64,000 nt of DNA. Source: Lachnospiraceae bacterium Zagget3 (lineage in GTDB: Bacteria > Bacillota_A > Clostridia > Lachnospirales > Lachnospiraceae). The position numbers and the translations under genes are program-made. Shown here in pieces: positions 24,959 to 32,420 of this stretch. The first letter of the stretch is position 1; each line of letters opens with the position of its first letter. The notes beneath the pieces were generated by a model. It did not search any database. It was not told the DNA's origin and was given only the letters and a program-made list of their open reading frames with translations. Location of the stretch: the NCBI GenBank assembly GCA_001941025.1, contig MSHE01000026.1, positions 1 to 64,000 on the forward strand. The letters are read 5' to 3'.

Positions 24959-25864
24959 GTGAGTAAGATTTTTTCCGGAATTAATGAGCTTCCGAATGGC
25001 ACGGCATCCGATAAAGTAACCCCGGGCTGCATGGTGCTGGAGGGCGGCGCGTTCCGCAGCCTGTACGGCGAGGGCGTCCTGGACGCTCTGATGGAAGCCG
25101 ATATCAACCTGGAATGCGTGATCGGCGTATCCGCCGGGGCGTTGAACGGCACGACCTATCTCTCGGGGCAGATCGGACGCGCCGCCAGGATCAATATGCG
25201 CTATCGCAACGACAGCCGCTATGTCAGCTGGCCGCGGATCTTTCAAAACGGCGGGCCGCTGAATTTTGATTTTATCTTTTACCATGTTCCGGACGACCCG
25301 TTTGACGAAGAGCGCTTTTTCCGCCCGGGACGCCGCTATCTGGCCGTCGCGACCGACTGCCGGACCGGAAAACCGGTCTGTTTTGACCGGGATACCTGCG
25401 GGAATATCTATACGGCGATCCAGGCTTCTTCGTCCATGCCCTATATGTCGCGCATCGTCCTCGTGGACGGGATCCCGTGCCTGGACGGCGGCTGCAGCGT
25501 CAAGATCCCTTATCGCTGGGCGCTGAAACAGGATTTTTCGAAGATCGTGATCGTGCGGAACCGTCCGTCCGACTGGCGCTATGAGGATGTGAAACCCAGC
25601 AGGCTGGCGCGGCAGTTTTATCGTCCCTATCCCCGGTTCGCCAAAGTGCTGTCGACCAGCAACGCGCGTTTTAACCGCGAATGTGACGAGATCGATCAGT
25701 TGGAAAGGGAGGGGCGCGTGTTTGTCATCGCGCCATCCGAGTCCATGGAAATAAAAAAATTGGAGCCGGATATGGAACGGCTCGGCGCTTGGTACTATCT
25801 GGGGTATGAGGATGGGAAAAACGCGATCGGAGATCTGCGGCAATATCTTGGCACCGCAGAGTAG
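24959..25864 (+). CDS. Patatin-like phospholipase (YjjU/RssA type)
   Basis: A 301-residue predicted lipid acyl hydrolase. The Ser-Asp dyad motifs are present: GGAFRSLYGEGVLDAL (oxyanion region), GVSAGALNG with the nucleophile Ser near residue 60, and DGG near 180. The start is GTG at 24959, five bases after GAGG; no in-frame ATG lies near. No signal peptide is visible, so it probably acts in the cytoplasm or at the inner membrane face. Single gene with its own promoter and terminator. Confidence 0.88.
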   Translation: MSKIFSGINELPNGTASDKVTPGCMVLEGGAFRSLYGEGVLDALMEADINLECVIGVSAGALNGTTYLSGQIGRAARINMRYRNDSRYVSWPRIFQNGGPLNFDFIFYHVPDDPFDEERFFRPGRRYLAVATDCRTGKPVCFDRDTCGNIYTAIQASSSMPYMSRIVLVDGIPCLDGGCSVKIPYRWALKQDFSKIVIVRNRPSDWRYEDVKPSRLARQFYRPYPRFAKVLSTSNARFNRECDEIDQLEREGRVFVIAPSESMEIKKLEPDMERLGAWYYLGYEDGKNAIGDLRQYLGTAE

Positions 25865-25886
25865 CAGGGAAACAGTAGAATTTATA

Positions 25887-25944
25887 GCAAAAAATCTTCG
25901 GCTGATTTTCACTCTGAGTGAGAATTGGCCGAAGATTTTTTTGC
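25887..25944 (+). terminator. Long hairpin terminator after the patatin gene
   Basis: A near-perfect 58-base inverted repeat. The outer stem is 25887-25902 with 25928-25944, and an inner stem (TTTTCACTC/GTGAGAA) closes around TGA. T-rich ends on both strands make it potentially bidirectional. Confidence 0.8.
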
Positions 25945-25952
25945 AAAAATTA

Positions 25953-25993
25953 TTGACTCATCTAAACACTAGTGATATTATATATGATATCAC
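25953..25993 (+). promoter_or_regulatory. hicAB promoter with palindromic operator
   Basis: TTGACT (25953-25958), 17-base spacer, TATTAT (25976-25981). A perfect 7-bp inverted repeat, GTGATAT (25972-25978) and ATATCAC (25987-25993), covers the -10. This is the expected place for autorepression by HicB, whose C-terminal part is a ribbon-helix-helix DNA binder. Confidence 0.7.
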
Positions 25994-26013
25994 AGGGGTG
26001 TAAGGGATGGTTC

Positions 26014-26277
26014 ATGAGCACCATAGAAAAAAGAATTAAAAAATTTTACCAGAAGCCAATTCCAAATAATATTACATTTGAAGACGCGGAAGCAGTAGCA
26101 TCCTATTTTGGTTGTACAATAAAAACCGGTGGGAAGCATGGCATAAAAGTTGCATATGCGCCATTGGGGATAGTGATTCCCATACCAAAACATGGGAAAT
26201 ATATACAAGAGGCATATGTAAAACAATTAAAAGATCTATTTGAAATTATTCGAGAGGAGGATTCGCATGAAATATGA
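26014..26277 (+). CDS. hicA: HicA-type mRNA interferase toxin
   Basis: An 87-residue protein with the small HicA double-stranded-RNA-binding-like fold. The catalytic-type His follows Gly-Gly-Lys (TGGKHGIKV, His42), then VIPIPKHGKYIQEAYVKQLKDLFEII. HicA toxins cleave mRNA or translation-bound RNA. The start at 26014 has AAGGG at 7 bases; the in-frame ATG at 25972 would lie inside the promoter. It is followed by hicB with an 11-base overlap. The region is markedly AT-richer than its neighbours, suggesting lateral acquisition. Confidence 0.8.
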   Translation: MSTIEKRIKKFYQKPIPNNITFEDAEAVASYFGCTIKTGGKHGIKVAYAPLGIVIPIPKHGKYIQEAYVKQLKDLFEIIREEDSHEI

Positions 26278-26659
26278 AGCAAACATCTACCAAATGGTAG
26301 TGGAAGACCATTCTTTTTGGGTGGCTGAAAGCAAAGCTTTAAAAGGTTGTGTAGGACAAGGAGAAACATCTGAGGAAGCAATTAAAGAATTAGAACAAAA
26401 TGAAATTGAATGGCTGGAAACCGCCGCAGAAATGAATATTCCAATTCCTCAGCCCATTGCGAAAAATACAAATATGCACAGTGGTAAATTTGCGTTGCGT
26501 CTTTCTCCCTATGTGTATGATGAAGCCTGTGATATAGCCAACGAACTGGGAATTAGCTTAAATCAATATTTTAATAATGCAATCGTAAATTACATCGCTG
26601 AAAGCAAACGCTATGTAAACAAGTCGGTTGCGGAGAATATTACGTATGATATGAGGTGA
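26267..26659 (+). CDS. hicB: HicB-type antitoxin
   Basis: A 130-residue antitoxin. The N-terminal half is a degenerate RNase H-like HicB fold (YEANIYQMVVEDHSFWVAESKALKGCVGQGETSEEAIKELEQNEIEWL). The C-terminal half is a ribbon-helix-helix-like DNA-binding region (KFALRLSPYVYDEACDIANELGISLNQYFNNAIVNYI). It should neutralise HicA and repress the operon through the palindrome at 25972-25993. AGGAGG precedes the ATG at 26267. Confidence 0.85.
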   Translation: MKYEANIYQMVVEDHSFWVAESKALKGCVGQGETSEEAIKELEQNEIEWLETAAEMNIPIPQPIAKNTNMHSGKFALRLSPYVYDEACDIANELGISLNQYFNNAIVNYIAESKRYVNKSVAENITYDMR

Positions 26660-26668
26660 CAATTTTTT

Positions 26669-26836
26669 CTAAAACCCGGTGTCACATATGTCTCCTCTGT
26701 CCGACAATGCTTGTCTTATGTCATTAAACGTATCCTGTGCCGGCGCAGTACGCCCCATTGCTACATCCTCTTCCGCTTCTGCAAGTGTCTGTAACAGTTC
26801 CAGCTCCGCTTTTATTTGGTAAAAATTTTTCAACAT
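26669..26836 (-). CDS. Small antitoxin-like protein
   Basis: A 55-residue acidic helical protein (LKNFYQIKAELELLQTLAEA, EEDVAMGRTAPAQDTFNDIRQALSDRG). The pattern ED-V-x-x-GR-x-AP-x-QDTF-x-D-x-R is familiar from small antitoxin or regulator proteins encoded beside RelE/ParE or Phd-type modules in gut Clostridia. No toxin gene is adjacent on this strand. It starts 4 bases after the sirtuin stop codon, inside coupling distance, with AAGG only 2 bases before the ATG. It converges with hicB, 9 bases away. Its reality rests on the coherent composition and the family-like pattern. Confidence 0.45.
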   Translation of the reverse strand: MLKNFYQIKAELELLQTLAEAEEDVAMGRTAPAQDTFNDIRQALSDRGDICDTGF

Positions 26837-26840
26837 ATCC

Positions 26841-27575
26841 TTACTTTTCTTCCAGTTTCATCAATTCTTCAAACACCGGATCCGCGTCCCGGTGAATATT
26901 CAAGTCGGCAATCGAGTCAAAGTGCGTCCTTTTGGGATTGATCTGAATGATCACGGCATCCGGTCTTTTACAATCCCAATATACAGATCCAAAATATCCC
27001 GACGTACCGATGACCAGGATCAGTTCGGCCTGCCGCATCCACTCCTGCGCTTTCGCAACATCCTCCTCCAACAGCCCCACGTGGCTGTACACGTTGTAGG
27101 GCAGCAGGGTGCCTCCGCAGTCCGGACAGACCGGCATATGCCCTTCGTTCCAGATCTCATAGCCGTATACCCGCTTCCCGCATTTGTCGCAGGTATTGAC
27201 CTGAAAACTGCCCTGGATCTCGGCCACGTTTTTCGATCCGGCCATCGTATGGATGCAGTCCTCATTGGTGGTGATGATGCCCTGTAATTTCCCCATTTCC
27301 TCCAGTCTCGCAAGCGCTTTGTGCGCCTCGGTCGGCCCATGCTCAAACGCGGCGCTTAAGAATACCCGATACAGGCTCTGATACATATTCTCGGGGTTCC
27401 TGGACATCATTCCGACTCCGCCGCGCGCGCCCATGCCCGCGTAGCTGACGCCGCCGGCCGCGATCGAGATGCCCGCGCCGGTGATTGCAACCGAAAAATG
27501 GCTTTCTTCCAAGGCGTTATATAATTGTGTGATCTGATCGTCCATGCTGTTGTCACTACTTTTTCGTGTAAACAT
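26841..27575 (-). CDS. Sirtuin (Sir2) family protein with substituted catalytic His
   Basis: A 244-residue NAD-binding Sir2-fold protein. The nucleotide motif VAITGAGISIAAGGVSY is near residues 29-45. The usual TQNIDGLH is TTNEDCIH near 100, and the usual catalytic His motif is EIQGSFQ near 119, with Gln in its place. A zinc ribbon (CDKCG...CPDCGG, about 128-152) and IGTSGYFGSVY follow. The Asn and Gln positions resemble SirTM sirtuins, which ADP-ribosylate proteins instead of deacetylating them. No macrodomain, GcvH-like or lipoate-ligase gene is adjacent here. Start ATG at 27575 has GGAGG at 8 bases. Confidence 0.8.
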   Translation of the reverse strand: MFTRKSSDNSMDDQITQLYNALEESHFSVAITGAGISIAAGGVSYAGMGARGGVGMMSRNPENMYQSLYRVFLSAAFEHGPTEAHKALARLEEMGKLQGIITTNEDCIHTMAGSKNVAEIQGSFQVNTCDKCGKRVYGYEIWNEGHMPVCPDCGGTLLPYNVYSHVGLLEEDVAKAQEWMRQAELILVIGTSGYFGSVYWDCKRPDAVIIQINPKRTHFDSIADLNIHRDADPVFEELMKLEEK

Positions 27576-27694
27576 GCGTGCAGCCTCCTCCGCAAAATCT
27601 GCTTATTTCCAGCATCCGCTCATTTCCTTTTACCAAATTTACATTACCATAAATCACAGCAAAAAGCGATATAGACCTCCCGATTTTTAACCTC

Positions 27695-27722
27695 ATTATA
27701 AAAACAATGCAATAATTTTCAA
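27695..27722 (-). promoter_or_regulatory. Probable sirtuin gene promoter
   Basis: Minus strand TTGAAA (27722-27717), 16-base spacer, TATAAT (27700-27695). It is back to back with the gpx promoter. Confidence 0.6.
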
Positions 27723-27730
27723 AATCCTTA

Positions 27731-27774
27731 TTGACAGCCCCAATTAGATTGTGTATAATTCAATTGTATACAAT
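27731..27774 (+). promoter_or_regulatory. ohrR: gpx-ohrR promoter with tandem OhrR-type boxes
   Basis: A full consensus promoter: TTGACA (27731-27736), 17 bases, TATAAT (27754-27759). Two similar 12-base boxes, ATTGTGTATAAT (27748-27759) and the perfect palindrome ATTGTATACAAT (27763-27774), cover the -10 and transcription start. They resemble the TACAATT/AATTGTA operator of Bacillus OhrR, and an OhrR gene is second in this operon, so autoregulation by organic peroxide is inferred. Confidence 0.75.
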
Positions 27775-27812
27775 CGAAAGACGAGAAATCACACAAAAAA
27801 GGAGGCTTCATT

Positions 27813-28286
27813 ATGAGCATTTATGACTTTACAGTAAAAGATCAAAAAGAACAGGATGTCGCGCTGTCCGATTACAAAGGCAAGGTGCTTTTGATTGTCA
27901 ACACCGCGACCAAATGCGGCTTTACTCCGCAGTACGAAGGCCTACAGACGCTGTTTACAAAGTACGCGGACAAAGGGTTTGAAATACTGGATTTCCCCTG
28001 CAACCAATTCGCAAACCAGGCGCCGGGAACGGATGATGAGATCGCAACCTTTTGCACCGGGCGCTTTGGCGTTACGTTTCCGCAGTTTCACAAGATCAAT
28101 GTGAATGGATCCAATGAGGCTCCACTTTACACGTTTTTAAAATCGAAGGATCAAAGTGTCGGCGGTGGAAGAATCAAGTGGAACTTCACAAAATTTCTGG
28201 TAGACCGCGACGGCAAGGTCATCGCCCGTTTTTCCCCTGCCAAAAAACCGGAGGATTTGGAAGCCGAAATAGAAAAACTTTTATAA
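27813..28286 (+). CDS. gpx: Glutathione-peroxidase-family (thiol) peroxidase
   Basis: A 157-residue peroxidase of the Gpx fold, reducing organic hydroperoxides, in bacteria usually with thioredoxin. The peroxidatic residue is Cys35 in NTATKCGFTPQYEGL (no selenocysteine). FPCNQFANQAPGTDDEI and IKWNFTKFLVDRDGKV complete the family signature. GGAGG precedes the ATG by 7 bases. It is followed after 22 bases by ohrR and controlled by the tandem OhrR-type boxes upstream, taking the place that ohrA holds in Bacillus. Confidence 0.93.
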   Translation: MSIYDFTVKDQKEQDVALSDYKGKVLLIVNTATKCGFTPQYEGLQTLFTKYADKGFEILDFPCNQFANQAPGTDDEIATFCTGRFGVTFPQFHKINVNGSNEAPLYTFLKSKDQSVGGGRIKWNFTKFLVDRDGKVIARFSPAKKPEDLEAEIEKLL

Positions 28287-28308
28287 AAGCCAAAGGGGGA
28301 TTTATATT

Positions 28309-28788
28309 TTGGACAACTACGATATCCTGAAAATCGAAAATCAGCTCTGCTTCCCGCTCTATGCGAGCGCAAAAGAAGTGGTGCGAAAATATAAGCCGTT
28401 TCTGGACCCGCTCGGCCTGACCTATACGCAGTATATCGCGATGATGGTCCTCTGGGAGTACGGGCAGATGAATGTAAAGGAGCTGGGGCAACGGCTTTAT
28501 CTGGACTCCGGCACGCTGACGCCGCTGCTCAAAAAGCTGGAGCAAAAGGGGCTGGTCTCGCGGAACCGCTCGGATCAGGACGAACGCACTCTGGACGTGG
28601 CCCCCACGGAAAAGGGGATGCAGCTGCGCGAGACGGCTTTGGCGGTTCCCGCGGCGATGGGGGGCTGTATCACTCTCACGCAGGAGGAGATGACGACCTT
28701 ATATTCGCTGCTTTACAAGATTCTTGGAAAAGAAAAACCCATAAGCATTTTTGTCACACAAAACCCTGCCGGGAAGGAGACGGTTTGA
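28309..28788 (+). CDS. ohrR: Organic-peroxide-sensing MarR family regulator OhrR
   Basis: A 159-residue regulator closely matching OhrR. The N-terminal IENQLCFPLYA carries the reactive Cys14, followed by YKPFLDPLGLTYTQYIAMMVLWEYGQMNVKELGQRLYLDSGTLTP with the sensing Tyr residues, and a typical wing (RSDQDERTL). Oxidation of the single Cys by organic peroxide releases DNA in known OhrR proteins. The start is TTG at 28309, nine bases after GGGGG; no ATG is suitable. A 15-residue C-terminal extension has no further Cys. Confidence 0.92.
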   Translation: MDNYDILKIENQLCFPLYASAKEVVRKYKPFLDPLGLTYTQYIAMMVLWEYGQMNVKELGQRLYLDSGTLTPLLKKLEQKGLVSRNRSDQDERTLDVAPTEKGMQLRETALAVPAAMGGCITLTQEEMTTLYSLLYKILGKEKPISIFVTQNPAGKETV

Positions 28789-28836
28789 TTCGATGTCTGA
28801 TCTGAAAGGTGCTCCCATCGTAAGGAGGAAGAGACC

Positions 28837-28863
28837 GTGAAAGATTTGGCGGATCGCAGATGA
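28837..28863 (+). other. Tiny SD-preceded reading frame overlapping a terminator
   Basis: GTG at 28837 follows AAGGAGG by 9 bases and opens an 8-codon frame (MKDLADRR). The frame ends inside the terminator hairpin at 28849-28873. A ribosome here would cover the hairpin, so it may be a remnant of a deleted gene or a leader peptide that affects termination. Confidence 0.3.
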
Positions 28864-28873
28864 TCCGCTTTTT
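28849..28873 (+). terminator. Terminator of gpx-ohrR
   Basis: GCGGATC/GATCCGC stem with a 6-base loop, then five T. It runs up to the stop codon of the convergent dehydrogenase gene. Confidence 0.85.
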
Positions 28874-29808
28874 CATTCCCTGAAAAATTCCTTAATCTGC
28901 TCTAATATGATGCCCATCAGCCGCTCGCGCGCTTCCAGGCTCGCCCAGGCAATGTGCGGCGTGATGAGCAGCCGGGTACTGTCGGTGATCTCCATGAGCG
29001 GATTGTCCGGTTCCATGGGCTCTACGCAGAGCACATCCAGGCCGGCCGCGGCGATCTCGCCCGCCTTAAGCGCGTCCGCCAGATCCTGTTCCACCACGAT
29101 CGGGCCCCGGCCCACATTGAGAAAGACGGCGGTCGGCTTCATTTTCCGAAACGCTTCCGCGTTCATCAGCCCCTGCGTGTGTTCATTTAACGGCGCGTGC
29201 ACCGACACAATGTCCGATGCCGCGAGCAGCGTGTCGAAATCCACCTGCTCATACCCCTCCTGCGGCGGGCGTCCCGAAGCGGAAAAGTAGATCACGCGGC
29301 AGCCAAACGCTTTCGCGATGTCGGCCACGCGCCTGCCGATACTGCCCAGCCCGATGATCCCCCAGGTCTTGCCGTGAAGTTCGTGAAACACCTTGGCAAA
29401 ATGCGTGAAGGAATCATCCTCAATATATTTTCCGGACTTGACATAGTCGTCATAGTAGCGCAGCTTTTCCCAAAGGTAAAAAAGCATGGCAAACGTATGC
29501 TGTGCCACATTTTCCGTGGAGTAGCCGGCCACATTCCGCCAGGCGATCCCGCGGCGCGCAAGGAACCCTTTGTCGAGGTTGTTGGTGCCGGTCGCCGTGA
29601 CACAGACCAGTTTCAGGTGTTCACACGGCCCCATGGTCGTTTCGTTGACCTCGATCTTATTCACAATGACCACATCCGCGTCACGAACACGTTCCGCGAT
29701 CTCCCCCTCTTTTGTGGCTCCATGGATCGTCACATCGCCCAGCTCGTAAAACCCGGACAGATCGATGTCCGTACCGATCGAATTGGCATCCAGAAATACA
29801 AGATTCAA
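28873..29808 (-). CDS. D-isomer-specific 2-hydroxyacid dehydrogenase
   Basis: A 311-residue NAD-dependent dehydrogenase that reduces 2-keto acids to D-2-hydroxy acids. The NAD motif GIIGLGSIGRRVADIA is near residues 148-163. The catalytic Arg is in NVGRGPIV, Glu in CVEPMEPDNPL and His in TPHIAWAS. The substrate is unknown; the NVAGYSTENVAQHTFAMLF region resembles hydroxypyruvate and glycerate dehydrogenases. The start is TTG at 29808, seven bases after GGAGG. It is 12 bases downstream of the GH3 gene and likely co-transcribed. Confidence 0.9.
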   Translation of the reverse strand: MNLVFLDANSIGTDIDLSGFYELGDVTIHGATKEGEIAERVRDADVVIVNKIEVNETTMGPCEHLKLVCVTATGTNNLDKGFLARRGIAWRNVAGYSTENVAQHTFAMLFYLWEKLRYYDDYVKSGKYIEDDSFTHFAKVFHELHGKTWGIIGLGSIGRRVADIAKAFGCRVIYFSASGRPPQEGYEQVDFDTLLAASDIVSVHAPLNEHTQGLMNAEAFRKMKPTAVFLNVGRGPIVVEQDLADALKAGEIAAAGLDVLCVEPMEPDNPLMEITDSTRLLITPHIAWASLEARERLMGIILEQIKEFFRE

Positions 29809-29820
29809 AACAATTCCTCC

Positions 29821-32238
29821 CTATGCATGCAGTTTGCGCGCGACGCGGCACATCCGGGAAGCGTTGATCCGCAGCTGTTCTTCCGTGACGCGCCCTTCGC
29901 GCAATCCTGTTTGCAGCCGTTCCAGGTCCTCTTTGCTGCCCGGCATGTATAAATCTCCTCCCGCCGCCGCCACGACTGCGGGATCCGGAAACGAATAGAC
30001 GGAGCCCTCCGCGGACGCAAAATCCCGAACCACCCAGTCCGTCATACAGATTCCATCGAAAGAAAATTCCCGGCGCAGAAAATCCGTGCAAAGCGCCCGG
30101 CTCTCGGACGTGTGGGTGCCGTTGATCAGATTATAGGACGTCATCACGGCCGCGGGAGCAGACTCCCGGATGCAGATGGCAAACCCTTTCAGGTAGATCT
30201 CGCGCAGCGCCCGCTCCGAGACAACGGAATTGGAAAAATAGCGGTTGGTCTCCTGGTTGTTGGCCGCGAAATGCTTGAGCGTCACGCCTTTCCCGTTGTG
30301 CTGCTGCACGCCCCGGGTGATCGCGGCCGCCATCACGCCCGAGACCACCGGATCCTCCGAATAATATTCAAAGTTCCTGCCGCAAAGCGGGCTGCGGTGG
30401 ATATTCAGAGCCGGTGCCAACCACAGGGAAACCCCGAACTCATCCATCTCGCTTCCCACCACATCGCCGCAGAGCGCGGCAAAATCCGGATTAAAGCTTT
30501 GCGCCACCGCCGTTCCGATGGGAATGGCGGTGCAATACTGTTCTTTTCGCTCGGCCCCCTTCGGCAATTTCGGGGTTCTGCCCAAAAACCCCCGCGCGAT
30601 CCGCGGCAAAAACTCCAGCCAATCGGGCGAAAACGGCGGAGCTAAGCTGTGTACCCCCTTCTCATCCTTATAATATTCCGGACTGAGCCGCAGACCGGCC
30701 GGCCCATCCGCCATGACCACCTTCGGCACTCCTTTTTCGCGAAACGCGTCGGTAGTCTCTCCGGCAGCTCCCGCAACGGAGAAAAACGCAGGCCCGAGGA
30801 AGCTTTGCATTCCTCGCGCTTTCGGGTCGAACGCGCCCATGTTCAAGCGGCACAGTTCCTCCGCGGTCAGGCTGTCCATCTCCTCCTCCACCGGGTCCTG
30901 CCCCTCATAAGAAACGGTTTTCGTCGCAAAATCGGCGGCAGCAAGCGGAATCACCGGCAGGGACGGATCCGTGTCCGCCTCGCTTTCCCGCGGCTTCCAA
31001 TCCTCTTTCTCCGGTTTCGGGAACAGGTTTTTCACCTGTTTTACGTAGACGGCTGCGTCCAACCGCAGCGCGCACACCCGCACCGCGTCTTCGCCGGAGG
31101 TGCCCACGCAGATCCCATACTCCCCCTGCTCGAGGAGATAGGCGGCCGATGCCGCGTCGTAAGATGCGCTGTCCCGCAGGTCAAAGGATACGGTCACCTC
31201 CGTGCGCTCGCCTGCCGCGAGCTCTTTTGTCTTCGCAAAAGCGGCCAGTTCTTTTACCGGCTTGTCCAACGTCCCCCAGGGCGCCGACACATAGACCTGT
31301 ATCGTCTCTTTTCCCGCGAAATCTCCGGTGTTTTGCACCGTGCAGGTCACTGTGACCACGGATCCCTGCGTGTTTACCTTGCTGTCCCGGACGGAAAATT
31401 CCGTATATCCCAGGCCACAGCCAAAGGAAAACAACGGCTTCTTTTGCGCCGCGTCGAACCATCGATATCCCACATAAATGCCCTCCGTATAGAGGGTCTC
31501 GTTAATGTCACCAAAACTGCCCACATCCGGATAATCGTCCGGTCCGGCCCAGGTGGAAGCCAGTTTCCCGGAAGGATACGCCTTCCCGAGAAGCAGGTCG
31601 GCGAGCACGCTCCCGGTCTCCACCCCGAGCTGTGACAACACCAGAATGTTTTTTACCTCCAAAACCGGCGACAGGTCCACCGGGCCACCCACGTTTAATA
31701 CCAGCAGAAACGTTTCATACTGCGCGTTCGCGGCAAGGATATCCCGTCTCTCCGTCTCCGTGAGAAGGAAATCGCCCTTGCAGGGCTGTCGGTCATTTCC
31801 CTCCCCGGAGATCCGGGAGAGAACGTACACCGCCGTGTCCCCTTTGCCGTCCAGCGGCAGATCATATTCCGGTTCGGGCATCACCGCGCCGATTCCTTCT
31901 ATAATGGCCTGCGTGTGCTTTTCCTTTGCCCGCCTCTTTATTTCCCGGACAAACTCGTCGTGCGCCCGCTGCAGCACTTCGTCATAGGCATCCAGCCACT
32001 TTTCCGTCGTGAGAGAAAACCCGGCCTCCTTAAGTCCCTGTTCCACCGTCACAAAATAACGGGAATTCACATCCCCGGAGCCGGTACCTCCCTTGACCGT
32101 GTGTCGAACACCGCTTCCGTATACCGCGATCTCGCCCGGCGCGGAAAGCGGAAACATGCCATCTTTTTTTAACAACACCGTGCATTCTGCCAGCCCCTGC
32201 CGCAGTCTCGCGAGATGTTCCGTTTCCTGTGTGCTCAT
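29821..32238 (-). CDS. GH3 family beta-glycosidase, circularly permuted
   Basis: An 805-residue glycoside hydrolase without signal peptide, so intracellular. The order is permuted: GH3 C-terminal domain first (VLLKKDGMFPLS...IAVYGSG, residues about 20-280), then a fibronectin-III-like domain (about 290-365). The catalytic TIM-barrel domain comes last (MADGPAGLRLS, LAPALNIHRSPLCGRNFEYYSEDP, GVTLKHFAANNQE). The nucleophile Asp is in CMTDWVVRDFAS near residue 732. Permuted GH3 beta-glucosidases are known from Ruminococcus and Butyrivibrio, so this is a recognised subgroup. AAAGGG precedes the ATG. Confidence 0.9.
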   Translation of the reverse strand: MSTQETEHLARLRQGLAECTVLLKKDGMFPLSAPGEIAVYGSGVRHTVKGGTGSGDVNSRYFVTVEQGLKEAGFSLTTEKWLDAYDEVLQRAHDEFVREIKRRAKEKHTQAIIEGIGAVMPEPEYDLPLDGKGDTAVYVLSRISGEGNDRQPCKGDFLLTETERRDILAANAQYETFLLVLNVGGPVDLSPVLEVKNILVLSQLGVETGSVLADLLLGKAYPSGKLASTWAGPDDYPDVGSFGDINETLYTEGIYVGYRWFDAAQKKPLFSFGCGLGYTEFSVRDSKVNTQGSVVTVTCTVQNTGDFAGKETIQVYVSAPWGTLDKPVKELAAFAKTKELAAGERTEVTVSFDLRDSASYDAASAAYLLEQGEYGICVGTSGEDAVRVCALRLDAAVYVKQVKNLFPKPEKEDWKPRESEADTDPSLPVIPLAAADFATKTVSYEGQDPVEEEMDSLTAEELCRLNMGAFDPKARGMQSFLGPAFFSVAGAAGETTDAFREKGVPKVVMADGPAGLRLSPEYYKDEKGVHSLAPPFSPDWLEFLPRIARGFLGRTPKLPKGAERKEQYCTAIPIGTAVAQSFNPDFAALCGDVVGSEMDEFGVSLWLAPALNIHRSPLCGRNFEYYSEDPVVSGVMAAAITRGVQQHNGKGVTLKHFAANNQETNRYFSNSVVSERALREIYLKGFAICIRESAPAAVMTSYNLINGTHTSESRALCTDFLRREFSFDGICMTDWVVRDFASAEGSVYSFPDPAVVAAAGGDLYMPGSKEDLERLQTGLREGRVTEEQLRINASRMCRVARKLHA

Positions 32239-32313
32239 CGCAAACCCTTTCGTAAAATTTTTAATGAAAACCGCCGCATACCCCGAAACGGAGGAACTGC
32301 AGCGGCTTTTTCA

Positions 32314-32387
32314 CGTCCCAGAAGGGATTCGAACCCCCGACCCCACGCTTAGGAGGCGTGTGCTCTATCCTGCTGAGCTACTGAGAC
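32314..32387 (-). tRNA. tRNA-Arg (anticodon CCT)
   Basis: A 74-base cloverleaf. Acceptor GTCTCAG/CTGGGAC, D arm GCTC/GAGC, anticodon stem CACGC/GCGTG around CTCCTAA, T arm GGGGG/CCCTT-like with TTCGAAT. Reads AGG. CCA is not encoded. It lies between the ACT gene and the GH3 gene on the same strand. Confidence 0.94.
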
Positions 32388-32420
32388 ATACAATCTGTCT
32401 TTCTGTATTTTTCCCACGCC

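Noticed and set aside
32260..32312. Terminator for tRNA-Arg and ACT transcript
   Set aside because: GCCGC/GCGGC segments could pair, but the loop is about 27 bases and the T run is weak, so termination is uncertain.
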